Origin: Symbiodinium kawagutii
Taxonomy: Eukaryota; Sar; Dinophyceae; Suessiales; Symbiodiniaceae
Reading direction: 5' to 3'
NCBI GenBank assembly: GCA_009767595.1
Contig: VSDK01015536.1
Coordinates: 247,732-311,731 of the forward strand
Length of the DNA: 64,000 bases
The notes beneath the pieces are model-generated. The model saw only the letters and a list, made by a program, of their open reading frames with translations, searched no databases and was not told where the DNA came from. The translations under genes were made by a program, and so were the position numbers. How positions within the stretch are numbered: the stretch's first letter is position 1; every line of letters begins with the position of its first letter. Shown here in pieces: positions 10,388 through 20,058 of the stretch.

Positions 10388-10934
10388 TCAGCAATGAGCA
10401 GCATTGATGGATGGATCATGCTGGATCACATTCAAATTATACTTTTTCGGGAAGTCATCATTAGCCACTAACACACTGTGAAAGCCACTAGTGGCTAACC
10501 ATGGTTTGGTGCAAACGCTAGGGAGGCATAAACTCCACCCCTCGACACAGATTGTCACTCTCAGCAGCCTAGAACCTTTACAGCATCCAAGCTGTTTTGT
10601 TGTTGGTTGGTTCTTCCAAGGTAGATTTTCACACAACCATTTTTTTGGATGAATGTCATTGCTACAGCAAAATAAGCTTTGGTGGTATCCCCAACAGCAA
10701 AGGGGATGTAGCTTAACAAATCCATCATCTATACCACAACCTATTGGAACTTTCCGGGACCTTCTGAACCTCAATCACCCGGGCCCGGAACCTTCCGGAA
10801 CCTCCCAGTGCTTTCCAGAACCTGGGCCTGGGACCTGCACCGGAACACACAGAAGCTTATCCGGGCTGAAGATCCATTATTTTAGGCTGTGGGGAAAAAG
10901 CTATCACTACTTTCTGAACCTCAATGATTACTAG
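10388..10934. other. Coding-like island, strand uncertain
   Basis: A 128-codon minus frame (SNDIHPKKWLCENLPWKNQP) and a 93-codon plus frame with a proline-rich stretch (PGPEPSGTSQCFPEPGPG) overlap. The proline stretch comes from near-repeated GGAACCTTCCGGAACC DNA. Confidence 0.3.
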
Positions 10935-11419
10935 TCAATCATCAGTTCGCCGTCATTATGAACTATGTCTGAACCATTAGCATCTATTAGCATCATTCAC
11001 CATCATGGCATGGTATGGTATGGTATGGTACGGTGTGGTGTGGTGTGGTATGGTCTGGTCCGGTGGATCGGAATGGGGCGTCAAACCTTGACACGCCCGA
11101 CCTCATATCAATCAAAGGAAATTTGTGGTGTCTACAAAATCAGGATTTTCTACAAAATCAGGATTTTCGAAAATGATGTCTACAATTTCTACAACCAAAA
11201 TGTCGTGTTGTCCCTAAATGATGTCCCCCCATAGCTCGTTTTCTTTCCCTGTTCAAATGGCCATTTTTTACGGATGCAAGAAGGAGGTACCACCATTCAT
11301 GGACCCCATGTGTGTAACACCTTCGGGGTTAGTGAAGCAACCATGCCTCACCAACAGCCTGGTTGCGTGTGAAATCCAGCGTTTGACCAGGCTGTTGAGT
11401 TGGTGATGGTTTACCTATT

Positions 11420-11560
11420 AATGGCTACCCAGGATTAATGAACCCCTGGTTGATTAATAGGGGGTATCCCCTAAAAGCTTTGGTTTCCCATTAGAATGGT
11501 AACCCCCCCAGTTCATCAACCAGGGGTTTAGCTTCTTCCTTGGTAGCCGTTACTTTACTT
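11420..11560. repeat. Inverted-repeat element
   Basis: ATGGCTACC...AACCCCTGGTTGAT is matched in inverted order by ATCAACCAGGGGTT...GGTAGCCGT. Same general design as the other roughly 120-bp elements. Confidence 0.6.
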
Positions 11561-11880
11561 CAAATGATCTCCACCATCGCATACCAGTCTGACATATTTT
11601 CTGGCACAGATTCTGACACATTCTGATGGGCTATCCGGCATGCTATCCGGCACACATACTGGTGTTCTATCTGGCAGATCTGCCGAGATTCTTTTTGACA
11701 ATTCTATTTGGTCTGGTAGGGCCCAATGCGGGAGCTTGCTGTTGGGGGCAGGGCCCACAGCTTGCGGTTGAGGTCGGAGAAGCAGGAGCAGAAAGTGCTC
11801 TGAATCTAATGAGCCAAATGTTCTTGTTTTTTCCATATTTGCCGCGTCACGAATTCCCACAATTTCCCAAGACTCCATAA
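11555..11880 (-). CDS. Large exon, unknown product
   Basis: Minus frame of more than 100 codons to TAA at 11555 with strong position-1 G bias. Sample: SWEIVGIRDAANMEKTRTFG, then ISADLPDRTPVCVPDSMPDS and KYVRLVCDGGDHLK. An AG near 11870 (TATGGAG|T) could be the acceptor. A weaker plus frame (84 codons) runs opposite. No family recognised. Confidence 0.6.
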
Positions 11881-12048
11881 TTTGGGTGCTATTCCACTTG
11901 ATCAATCTGCTTGATTTAAGGCATAAACCCCTAGCGCTATAAGCTATATACCCGTTGATCTACCTATTCATGACTTGTTTGATCCAAAATCATTCAGCAC
12001 AAAACAACCGTTGCTTCTGCTTATTTGTTTTACCGTTTTGATTGGTAG

Positions 12049-12174
12049 CTATGGTGGCGTGTCCCCCTGTCCGACACCTGGAGCTATGATCAGTGCGAAA
12101 ACCGCGATGTTGAGAAGGATGCAAAACCTCAGCAACGCCGCTGGGCCAGGCGGCTTGGGAAGACTGGTCGCCTG
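12049..12174 (-). CDS. Exon with a hydrophobic segment; plus frame also open
   Basis: Minus frame entered after the pyrimidine-rich acceptor TGGTTTTGCAG|G, closing at TAG 12049. It contains a helix-like hydrophobic run (LLRFCILLNIAVFALIIAPG), a possible membrane span or signal anchor. The opposite plus frame (MISAKTAMLRRMQNLSNAAG) scores about as well, so strand rests on the acceptor and on minus-strand neighbours. Confidence 0.5.
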   Translation of the reverse strand, partial: QATSLPKPPGPAALLRFCILLNIAVFALIIAPGVGQGDTPP

Positions 12175-12541
12175 CAAAACCAGGGAGTGAAACCATGTGA
12201 AACCTATGGTGACATTCCCTGGCTTTGAAACATGCTGTCTAATCATCTAAGGAATGTTTGATTCATGATAATAACGACTACTGAGGCTTCATGATCATGA
12301 AGGATGGTTGGCATATCATTTAGCTAATGGAATCGTGTGTATACGCGTATCTCTATAGTTGATAGCATATCCATGTCTGGGTATTATGTCTTATTAAATG
12401 TTTTCCAAAATCTCAATTATGTACGCACCCGTTTACCTCTGGCTCGTGGTTGGAAACCATGAGATAGTACCTCTTGGATCGTCCTCTCACCGTGTCAGAG
12501 TTGAAAAGGCTGATTGACCGACTATTCATATGATTTCATAT

Positions 12542-12664
12542 GGTTGTGGGTCAATACCCTGTCCCCTGGTGAATATCCACAAATGACCTTGCACTAGTCG
12601 AGCTGTTGGGTCTCACCTTCCCATTTGTTGGTTGTTTGATTTTGACCCACAACATCCCACAACC
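12542..12664. mobile_element. Family 3 element variant, target duplication ATAT
   Basis: GGTTGTGGGTCAATACCCTG at the left and GACCCACAACATCCCACAACC at the right. ATAT flanks it at 12538-12541 and 12665-12668. The interior carries a GTCGAGCTGTTGGG module also seen near 49.1 and 55.5 kb. Confidence 0.7.
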
Positions 12665-12910
12665 ATATCTATCAATCAACTATACTCCAGTCTTGTTCGA
12701 CTCAACGATTGTCAAACACTCTTACCATCCCACATCAAAGCAGCAGTGAAATCAAGTTATCAACATTTATCAACCGCACTGAACATCCTTTGAGCAAGGT
12801 TGCATCTCGGGCCCGTGCAGCGTCACTCATACAACCAATCATCACGCTTGAATAATCACCGTTCAAATCTGATCAATCATATTCAATCATCATTATTGAC
12901 CACCTCCAAC

Positions 12911-13048
12911 CTATCTATTCTCCGCCGTTTGCGGCGATGGATCGACAAGTACAAAGTTGCTGACTGCTACTACGGATTTGCGCTCAGTATCAAGAAAAAC
13001 GGTGGTGGCAACCATATGACTGGCTGGGAAAACCAGTTCTCCCGGACC
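12911..13048 (-). CDS. Probable exon, strand favoured by codon bias
   Basis: Minus frame ELVFPASHMVATTVFLDTER then SVVAVSNFVLVDPSPQ, with G at position 1 in nearly half the codons. The plus frame (DKYKVADCYYGFALSIKKNG) is a strong rival with lower bias. Confidence 0.45.
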   Translation of the reverse strand, partial: GPGELVFPASHMVATTVFLDTERKSVVAVSNFVLVDPSPQTAENR

Positions 13049-13370
13049 ATGAAATAACAGTTAATGGGTGGTAATGGTAATTAAGCATTTATATAATTCT
13101 AATGATGTTAGCTACATGATGTCATGGGTCTACAGTATAAGCTTTTAATGTAATTTAACGCCAGTGGCAGCCATGTGGCTATGGGTCCCCTGTAGATCTG
13201 GCTACCAATAACCAAGCAGCAAGTCCCACTGTTGGGATGTGAAGCACTACTCATTTATGTAGGATGATTGGCTATCATAACCCACAGTTGGACATAAGGT
13301 CATTGGATTTATCAATTTTATGTAGGATGATTGGTTATCATAACCCATAGTCATGTGCTTAAGCACAAGG

Positions 13371-13495
13371 TCAACTCGTACATAAAATCAACCCCCGAAA
13401 TAGAAAATTCTCTGCCGCGGACGCTATTGCAGCAGCTCCGAATGCAGAACTGGATCGCTTGTAATTCTTTTGGAGCTTAGCATCCCACTTTGCAA
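13371..13495 (-). CDS. Exon, unknown product
   Basis: Minus frame entered at AACCAG|TT (13495): AKWDAKLQKNYKRSSSAFGA then AIASAAENFLFRG, open to TGA at 13371. It lies immediately downstream of the exon 13537-13673, though the 41-bp gap would be too short for a normal intron and the phases do not match directly. Confidence 0.55.
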
Positions 13496-13536
13496 CTGGT
13501 TTGAATATTGTTGCAAGGTTTTATAGCCTACCTTAC

Positions 13537-13673
13537 AGGTTTTTTTAACGCTTCTATCCCAGGGAACTCACTCCAACTGCATATCCTGACTTTGCTGTCC
13601 TCGAGGCACACTGTCACACCAAGACATAGAGACTGGGTAGGTCCAGCATCCCGCAAAGCGATTGTTTGTTGAG
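13537..13673 (-). CDS. Well-bounded exon, unknown product
   Basis: Acceptor ACTAAG|CT at 13673 and consensus donor CCT|GTAAGG give an exon of 2 + 135 bases, all open. The peptide includes QTIALRDAGPTQSLCLGVTV and DSKVRICSWSEFPGIEALKK. A diverged fragment of the same DNA (GTTAGTTCCCTGGAAT on the minus strand) occurs at about 10.22 kb, suggesting a partial duplicate. Confidence 0.7.
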
Positions 13674-13758
13674 CTTAGTTGAGCTGAGCGGATCCATAAC
13701 CAACCTCACAACCAGAGATCATCACCAAGCGGCATGAAACAAAAGGCCTGCATGCCAT

Positions 13759-13953
13759 TTAGATGCAGTCAAGCAGCAGGAAGCCGTTAGCATAGTTGCT
13801 TTGAGACAAGTTGGGCCTGGTCAGAGTCGGGCTCATAGGAGAACATCCGATGGTGCAAAGTCGATAAGATTTTGCTGATGGGTGATCTACTTGAACACTA
13901 CCACAACGTTTGATGCTTAGTGTATATCCAACATCTAAATGGAATAGATACAT
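13759..13953 (-). CDS. Possible exon, unknown product
   Basis: Minus frame RCGSVQVDHPSAKSYRLCTI then QSNYANGFLLLDCI, closing at 13759. No clear acceptor; AT-rich upstream. Confidence 0.35.
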   Translation of the reverse strand: MYLFHLDVGYTLSIKRCGSVQVDHPSAKSYRLCTIGCSPMSPTLTRPNLSQSNYANGFLLLDCI

Positions 13954-14107
13954 ATATATAATATATAATCACATTTACATGTATATCATATCATATCATA
14001 CATCATGTATCATAAGCATAAAACATGTACTGTAAAGTAATCAGGTTACAAATACACAATCAATATCATCATGTTTTGAAATTGTGTGTAATTGAAGCTT
14101 GCCTTTC

Positions 14108-14384
14108 CTAGGCTTCGAAAGCCACAACTTCATCAAAAGATCGAAAAATCTCGTGATCACCTCCCCAGCCATGCTTTCCCAGTGCTACTTCGGTGGCCTT
14201 CCGAAAAGGAACTGAAACACTTGGCATTTGTGAAAGGCAATCACCAAATACCTCCGCTGCTGCCGGCATCGGGGATCCTTTCAAGACTTTGCGACGCCCT
14301 GTCTGCGACGCTGGGCTCTTGTTCATGGGTGTGTCCAACATGGTACCCGGGTGAGCACTGGTGTCTACTCCTGGCTGAGCTTCA
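14108..14384 (-). CDS. Large exon, unknown product
   Basis: Acceptor TTGATTGACAG|T at 14384; 1 + 276 bases open to TAG at 14108. Strong position-1 G bias. Sample: EAQPGVDTSAHPGTMLDTPM, AEVFGDCLSQMPSVSVPFRK, and a tail GDHEIFRSFDEVVAFEA. A longer plus frame (169 codons) lies opposite but has poorer bias. No family recognised. Confidence 0.65.
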
Positions 14385-14806
14385 CTGTCAATCAAATCAC
14401 CAGTTGGGGTGGAACCGGCACTTGGGACGAGTGAGTCCTTCTACTGGAAAAAGCCATATCCACTGCATTCCATTGCCATGTCTTTCAATATCGCTTTTGC
14501 ATCATCTCAAGGTCTCATTCCGGAAGCTTAGAGGCCTAGCCGGCTTAGCCTATGAAGCTTTAAAGAGATCACCTGAGCAATTTCCAAGTGCTCAATTTTG
14601 ACTGGTTGCCATCTCAGGGATTGCCTACCAAAGCAGCCGCAAAACTGCGCAACCAGCCAGGGGTTTGCTCACAGCTCATGACTCCAATGTGATGACAAAG
14701 ATTAGCCGCTTAGCCGAAGGGACTTTCCCCGAAAAGGTACTAGGAATCCACAATGGAGAAGACCGTGTGGTGAAATAATATGAACAACAACCAATTGATG
14801 GCTACC

Positions 14807-15124
14807 CTACAGGGATATCAATCCAAAACCCATCCAAGGCCAAACATACCCCTTGCTGTAACCAGTTGATCCCAGCAGCAGCCCTTCACACTGTGTGAAC
14901 CTTCTGCGTGCCACATGTTGTTTGGAAGCAAAGACCTTTACAACAGAAAGATCCATGTAAGCACAAAAAAGAGTGCGTGCGTGCTTGCGTGCATGCATGG
15001 ACTCAGGTCGGAGAAATCGCACATTAAAGGCACTCTGATTGATGGCTGCCCACCAACAGGGATCGCCACAAGTCCTCCAACACCCAACTTTCAAGCTGAG
15101 GTGAACTTGATGCTTCGTCCATAG
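14807..15124. other. Coding-like island, strand uncertain
   Basis: Minus frame (HARTLFCAYMDLSVVKVFAS) and plus frame (RSEKSHIKGTLIDGCPPTGI) are both open for 60-95 codons with similar codon bias. Confidence 0.3.
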
Positions 15125-15435
15125 TGAGTTTACCTTCGGATCAGTTCAATGGAAGCAAGTGTTCTTATCGTTTGGGCGTTTAGCTACTTCATGGAATAGA
15201 ACGATCCCAGCTATAGTTGGTACCATTGGCCCCTCAAACCATTTTTTTAAACTAGCTTAATGATAACTAACACCAAGTAACAAATTTATAACTGATATTT
15301 CGGAGGCTGACTCAACCCACCATGGGTTTTAACCCATATTAAGTAACCGACAACCATACCTCAACCCATCTAAAAACCAACCTTGTTTACGGTTTTTGGG
15401 GCCCCTGGTAGCTATGAGGCGCCTTATCAACCCAC

Positions 15436-15495
15436 CCTGGGCCCCGGGAGGCCACCGATTCTTCTTCCGCACGGCCAGCGCAATGGGCGTATCAC
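15436..15495 (-). CDS. Ankyrin-repeat exon (partial repeat)
   Basis: Acceptor GCTGCAG|GT at 15495 and donor CAGG|GTGGGT giving an end at 15436. It encodes GDTPIALAVRKKNRWPPGAQ, matching the ankyrin core D-x-G-x-TPL-x-LAV-x at the start of helix 1. Ankyrin repeats mediate protein-protein contacts. It is one of several minus-strand ankyrin exons between 15.4 and 27.1 kb, so likely part of one large gene. Confidence 0.7.
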
Positions 15496-15566
15496 CTGCA
15501 GCGTCTGGTACCTGGGCAAGGACCATGCCGGTGCCCAGCATGACTGGCTGACATAGCCTCTGGTTA

Positions 15567-15665
15567 ATAATGTTGGTTTCTGATTAGTGTAACCCCCCCT
15601 AAAGTAATGAAAATAGGCATGAAACCAACAGGTAGATACTAATCAAAAACCAACATTAATCATAG
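15567..15665. repeat. Inverted-repeat element
   Basis: TAATGTTGGTTTCTGATTAG at the left and CTAATCAAAAACCAACATTA at the right are inverted copies about 95 bp apart. A single copy in this window. Confidence 0.65.
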
Positions 15666-15826
15666 CCTACACCTATCATAGCCTGATAGTAATTAACCAT
15701 AGACCATGCCTATCATTTCTCTCCAATCATTGTGGTCAATGATTATAGCAGTTTTCCATTGCTATGATTATTGGAGGGGAATGATTCATGGTTTCATCAA
15801 ATGCGCTTGGGTACAATGTCTGTCTT

Positions 15827-16237
15827 TCATTGGTTACGATCGCGGACCATGGATTCTTCGAGGCGTAGGAAAACCGTAGCCTCATGGGACCCCCCAAGCT
15901 TCGGAAGGTTTAGCTCCGCATCCGGCGGCCAGGCAGTTCTACGCATCACTGGCGAAGGATTGGATTCACATAACCCCACCACTTCCCCCCACCACAATCC
16001 TATGCAGTCGGATTTTTGTCGGCTGATCACATCCTATGTGACCAATGGCGCAATGATGACTGCGTAGCCGAGCACCGCTCTCACCGGTCTTTCTGTCACT
16101 GCCAAACCACGTGGATGATCCAGGGAGACCATTTTATATGTCCTGGTGATACCAGTTGGTGTGCAAGTACCAGGAAACCACTCTAACTGATGGCAAATCG
16201 CCGCCACTTTCCAACTGCTATTTTCCTGCTTCACCAA
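15827..16237 (-). CDS. Two coding-like blocks in one frame split by a TAG
   Basis: Block one, 16237-16037, reads EWFPGTCTPTGITRTYKMVS and ends AVIIAPLVT before TAG at 16034-16036. The same frame then continues 16033-15827 with strong position-1 G bias (GLWWGEVVGLCESNPSPVMR, LPKLGGSHEATVFLRLEES). An acceptor GTGATCAG just after the stop suggests two exons with a donor inside block one; readthrough or decay is the alternative. Confidence 0.55.
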
Positions 16238-16247
16238 TCTGGGTGGC

Positions 16248-16345
16248 TTCTAGATCCCTTGCTAAAAGTTCAATCTTAGAATCTTAGTAGTGGGAATATG
16301 TGGGAATACGGTTGAGCCGTGTGTTAAGAAATCTTCTGAAACAAG
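16248..16345. mobile_element. Family 4 element, left part
   Basis: GGTGGCTTCTAGATCCCTTG followed by CTAAAAGTTCAATCTTAG, matching the copies at 35.4, 47.6 and 56.7 kb. The right end is degraded. Confidence 0.6.
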
Positions 16346-16544
16346 AAATCAGACCCTCGTTGGGAAAAAGTAAATTACTCAGGGTCTCAATCCAAAGAAA
16401 TCTGAATTAACATATTATAATAGTATAATATATGTATAAAATATTATAGGAAATATAAATATATATTTATTTATTTACAAGTACAACTGCAGCTCGAAAA
16501 AAAGGCCTTCAACGCTCGCCCTTTCACTCTTCAAGTCAATAACA

Positions 16545-16751
16545 ATGTCAGCAGGAGTGTTTCAACAGTTGTCCCAGTGCCAAAATCATAAAAAACTTTT
16601 CGAGGCCCGAAAAGTGTTCGTTCTGCAGGACCAAGCCGGAGCCTGTAAAGCTTATGCGGTTACACTTTGGAAGACTCAAAAGTTTTTGCAAGTTCTTGCA
16701 GGCGATGCTGGGTCACATTGCGGGTTCAATCACCTCTTTCAGAGAATTTAA
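16545..16751 (+). CDS. Possible plus-strand open frame
   Basis: Plus frame of 68 codons with ARKVFVLQDQAGACKAYAVT and FLQVLAGDAGSHCGFNHLF. A minus frame opposite (RTLFGPRKVFYDFGTGTT) competes. Strand unresolved; neighbours are minus. Confidence 0.3.
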   Translation: MSAGVFQQLSQCQNHKKLFEARKVFVLQDQAGACKAYAVTLWKTQKFLQVLAGDAGSHCGFNHLFQRI

Positions 16752-16981
16752 GAGACTCAATTGAGCGTCTCGCACGCGGCTCAATTTTTTAAACAGGATT
16801 GCCCAATTGAGAAATTTCCCAGACCCTGAATGAAAGATAGGGATTTCTTCTCAGACTTTTCCACCTCATGGTAAATCAAAGCAATCTCAAAAACAGTAAA
16901 AAACCTCAGTTTTTTCGTGGCTGTAAGTACCTAAATTCGTGGCTGCAAACCACCCCAAAATATCCAAAAATCCATCAGATC

Positions 16982-17094
16982 CTCAAGGACATCAGCCGTC
17001 CCTTCTGCTCAGCGACATCGAGGAGCTCCACAGCGCCCACGTCCAACAGCATCTCGCTGATCTGGATGGCTTGGGCGTCGCTGATCGCTTCGCG
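16982..17094 (-). CDS. Ankyrin-repeat exon
   Basis: Acceptor CATTTCTTCAG|C at 17094. The frame reads REAISDAQAIQISEMLLDVG then AVELLDVAEQKGRLMS. MLLDVGA followed by a turn, D and xxGRxMS resembles the second helix of one ankyrin repeat running into the next. The downstream junction TTGAG|GATCTG would be a GA donor; GA and GC donors are known in dinoflagellates, but that use here is inference. Confidence 0.6.
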
Positions 17095-17105
17095 CTGAAG
17101 AAATG

Positions 17106-17220
17106 TCATCTTTGCGCTATCTTCAAACAAAGAAATCCAACTACCACTGGATCACTGGATTTTGCTGGGGCGCATTGGGGCGCCCGAGTCATTTTTCGCT
17201 GGTCAAGATTCGCCACTTGA
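17106..17220 (-). CDS. Possible exon upstream of the ankyrin exon
   Basis: Minus frame QVANLDQRKMTRAPQCAPAK then PVVVGFLCLKIAQR, closing at 17106. It is contiguous with the 16982-17094 exon without room for an intron, so it may be intronic noise. Confidence 0.35.
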
Positions 17221-17317
17221 CTTTACAATTATTGTATAACCATTAGCCTGGTACCCGAGCTGTAAGCTAACAGGCCCTAGCTGCAGCTTGTGGTCTAGAC
17301 TTCGAATCTTGGTTGGC

Positions 17318-17419
17318 TCAGCTAAAATATTTTGTGAGCCTTGATGCTATCATACCGTGGATTGGGCGCAGCGGCCTTGATCCCTCGGATCGGGTCCGTC
17401 CCAGCTCGAGATAGGGTGC
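17318..17419 (-). CDS. Exon, unknown product
   Basis: Acceptor TGTTTGAG|G at 17419, phase 0, 33 codons open to TGA at 17318: APYLELGRTRSEGSRPLRPI then GMIASRLTKYFS. Good codon bias. Confidence 0.6.
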   Translation of the reverse strand, partial: APYLELGRTRSEGSRPLRPIHGMIASRLTKYFS

Positions 17420-17613
17420 CTCAAACATGCTTTAATTAGGGATAATTAGGGTATTGGATATGACGGAGAACCTGTTGGAGGCTTTCCAGTAGTTTCTAAT
17501 CAAACAAGTGGTTGCATGTTAAACAATCTCCAAGTCGTATGTTGATTACCTGCCTTTTTGAGGCTCATTGCTACTTCTTGTTTTCAACTGACCTATTATA
17601 TTCACACACGAGT

Positions 17614-17769
17614 TCAGGGTGATGACATGACACTTGCGACCGAAGCATCAAGGTGATTGCTGGGCAAATTCTTTGTCACTAGCATGCCTGCTATCAACCA
17701 ACGCGGGGCTTGATGGCCATGTCCCTGGCATTGCTCTCGTTGGCAACCAATGAGGGCCATCACCAATGA
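17614..17769 (-). CDS. Exon, unknown product
   Basis: Acceptor GGCTAG|T at 17769, phase 0, 51 codons open to TGA at 17614. It includes VMALIGCQREQCQGHGHQAP and LIAGMLVTKNLPSNHLDASV. It sits 96 bp downstream of an ankyrin exon and could be its next exon. Confidence 0.65.
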   Translation of the reverse strand, partial: SLVMALIGCQREQCQGHGHQAPRWLIAGMLVTKNLPSNHLDASVASVMSSP

Positions 17770-17865
17770 CTAGCCGCTAGTCTGACTAGCCAAGAAGCTG
17801 CCAGCTGTGACCTGGTGGCTGGTGAATCATCAGCCCTCGCCTCCCACGGCCTCCCACCCTCCGAC

Positions 17866-17910
17866 CTGCTCGTATCCTTTGAGAGCCGCCCAGTGGATAG
17901 CTGTCATCCC
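17866..17910 (-). CDS. Ankyrin-repeat micro-exon
   Basis: A 45-bp exon between acceptor ATCGCAG|GG (17910) and donor GAGCAG|GTCGGA (17866), encoding GMTAIHWAALKGYEQ, a textbook ankyrin core (G-x-T-A-x-H-W-A-A-x-x-G). An alternative acceptor 8 bp upstream would add three residues. Confidence 0.8.
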
Positions 17911-18599
17911 CTGCGATGCTGTGATGTACCGTAGGAACCAACCAGTCGGTGCCCCAACGTATGGTTACTCAAAATAGCGGCAACAAAAGTGGTGGCACTA
18001 CAGCAGGGACATCAGATATCCCAGTGACTAACATGAGTCATGTGACCAACTATGTTAAGTTGGTGAGCAAAAGGTCAACAAGCAGCTATGCATAGTGGAT
18101 CTGACTACCTTGTGAGTTAGCTGGGCTTACAAACTTTAGAATTGACTGGAAAGCAACCTTCGTAATACTGCTTTGAATTGCAAAAACCTCTATGGTCATA
18201 AATATTGCCATGACAATAACAAGGATTGTGAAACAACAAACAAATAAGAACCAGTTATGTCAGGGTATGGATTATGTAAATCTATGTAATACTAAGTCCA
18301 AAACAAGCAAATGAACATCACAACTAAGGTGCCCATTCTGTTCATTTTCGACACGTGGAAAAATCGGAGACAAAGATCAGCGACAAAGCAGCGTCACAAC
18401 TGGTTCTTCGAAGGATTGTATTCTGCCGAGCCACTCCGTGGATTCTGAATCAACAGTAGCCCTTGAAAAAACCATCCAAAAAGACCACATGTCACATGCC
18501 CATCAGTCAAAATGTACAAGGCAATCAACTATTTGCTCGTTTGCCTCTGGTTCTCGTTCATATCTCGCTGGATCCACCGCTGTAGATTAGGAAGGAAAT

Positions 18600-18710
18600 T
18601 GTGATGGCGATTTTCACCGAATCCCCGCTATCCCATAGGCTTTTCCTCAAGGTTGCATGCGTGGAATTACGTGGGAAGATTCCCCAAGTTCCCGAAATTT
18701 GAAAAACAAT
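18600..18710. other. Coding-like island, strand uncertain
   Basis: Plus frame after GATTAG|G: KEIVMAIFTESPLSHRLFLK then VACVELRGKIPQVPEI. The minus frame QISGTWGIFPRNSTHATLRK is also open. The stretch 18340-18600 just upstream has an open plus frame without an ATG. Confidence 0.35.
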
Positions 18711-18766
18711 GCAACTCACCGTTTCTGCTGATCTTTATTCTCTTTGAATTTTATCTTTGGGTTTGT

Positions 18767-18931
18767 TCAAAAAAACTTTACTACAAAATTTGAGATCTGA
18801 GGAAGCAAACGTGGCAACCCAAGGGTAGAAATTCGGAATTCGAGATCTGCTTCAGCAACTTGTCCTGTCCAAATGAGGCCATGTTTGATAAGCAGCATGT
18901 AAACCGGATCAGGGAAAACATCCCCCGGAGG
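18767..18931 (-). CDS. Exon, unknown product
   Basis: Acceptor AACTTTTAG|CC near 18931, phase 0, 54 codons open to TGA at 18767. Sample: GDVFPDPVYMLLIKHGLIWT then GQVAEADLEFRISTLGLPRL. Strong position-1 G bias. Confidence 0.65.
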   Translation of the reverse strand, partial: PPGDVFPDPVYMLLIKHGLIWTGQVAEADLEFRISTLGLPRLLPQISNFVVKFF

Positions 18932-19285
18932 CTAAAAGTTCACCCAGTCTAATAGGTAAACCAGCCTCTCAACCAACTTGATTTGCCAGAGAGTAGTTAA
19001 TAGACCAGGTTATAGGGTGAAAGGATGTGAAAGGGGGACCGGCATTGGCAGTGCCATGCCATTGATACTGGCTCTATTTACACTCTGTTAGTGAATACCC
19101 GTCAGTGTATTAGCAGAGTGTGAATAAACCAGTGATGGTAATCTTTTGCGGCAAGCTAGAAAAATATTCAGCCAACCCGATTTGGGACCATGGTCATATC
19201 ATATCAGATTGAATTGAGATTTGCGTGTATGTGTGTTTACTCTCAAGCCATTTCTCTCAGTATTTGTTGCTTACACGTTCACTGT

Positions 19286-19371
19286 TCACCGCCCATCCAA
19301 ACATTGTATGCAGGGTCCGTTCATGCCATAAGGCAACGAGTCTGACATGCCATCTTGTTGGATATTCTCAC
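19286..19371 (-). CDS. Small exon, unknown product
   Basis: Acceptor TTATAGCAG|GT at 19371, encoding ENIQQDGMSDSLPYGMNGPC then IQCLDGR to TGA at 19286. Confidence 0.5.
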
Positions 19372-19545
19372 CTGCTATAAATACAATACATAGAATATCA
19401 GTATATAAATATATACACATAAATTTCAACCAATAGTATCCAATGACACAATAATACATTCTGATACACCATTGGATACTATGGCTACCTGTAAGGGTCA
19501 TTGGATACTATTGGCTGATGCTAACATTTGATATATATTTTTTTA

Positions 19546-19605
19546 TACATACATACATACATACATACATACATACATACATACATACATACATACATAC
19601 ATACA

Positions 19606-19641
<36 letters not shown>

Positions 19642-19650
19642 TATATTCAT
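19546..19650. repeat. (ATAC)n microsatellite
   Basis: More than 20 perfect ATAC/CATA units followed by a TATATA tract. Plus-strand HTYIHTYI frames are artefacts. Confidence 0.95.
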
Positions 19651-19684
19651 ACATTCATATATCGATATCTAATCCACCATAGCT

Positions 19685-19779
19685 GGTTGATGGTTTCAAC
19701 CCCTTTCAAAAATATTAGTCAACCAACCAATTGTTAACAACTACTAGGGAAAGTAAAAACATGTTTGAAACCACCAACC
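19685..19779. mobile_element. Family 2 element
   Basis: GGTTGATGGTTTCAACCCCT to TTTGAAACCACCAACC, flanked by AGCT on the left and AGCA on the right, a near-perfect 4-bp duplication. A second degraded half follows at 19.84-19.89 kb. Confidence 0.75.
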
Positions 19780-19919
19780 AGCAGTTGTTCAACTCTCATT
19801 ATTGCTTATTATCCCCTATTGTTCACCATTATCAATGGTTGAAGTTGTACCCCAACCACCAATGGCCTATGAAACCACCAACCACTTTCCATTGGATGTT
19901 GGTTAATATCATAGCGGTG

Positions 19920-20058
19920 TATCATTTTCTTCCCATCTTCAGCCGAGATTTTCGCGCCGCGCACCTCGTGGTCCCTGTGGACAATGCTGGCAGACCTTGA
20001 GAGGAGCCACTGCACCGTCCTGGCGGCAAAGCGAGAGGGTCTCATCGGCTGGTTGGTG
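19920..20058 (-). CDS. Probable exon, unknown product
   Basis: Acceptor TTTTTCGCAG|C at 20058 and open minus frame MRPSRFAARTVQWLLSRSAS then IVHRDHEVRGAKISAEDG. The IVHRD string recalls a kinase catalytic loop, but the following residues do not fit, so I do not call a kinase. Donor not located. Confidence 0.5.

Noticed and set aside
14092..14601. 169-codon plus ORF.
   Set aside because: The opposite minus frame has a proper acceptor and much stronger position-1 G bias.
19528..19737. Open frame reading HTYIHTYIHTY.
   Set aside because: Produced by the ATAC microsatellite.
19920..20058. Protein kinase catalytic-loop-like string IVHRD in a minus frame.
   Set aside because: The residues after it do not follow the HRDxKxxN pattern and no other kinase motif is nearby.
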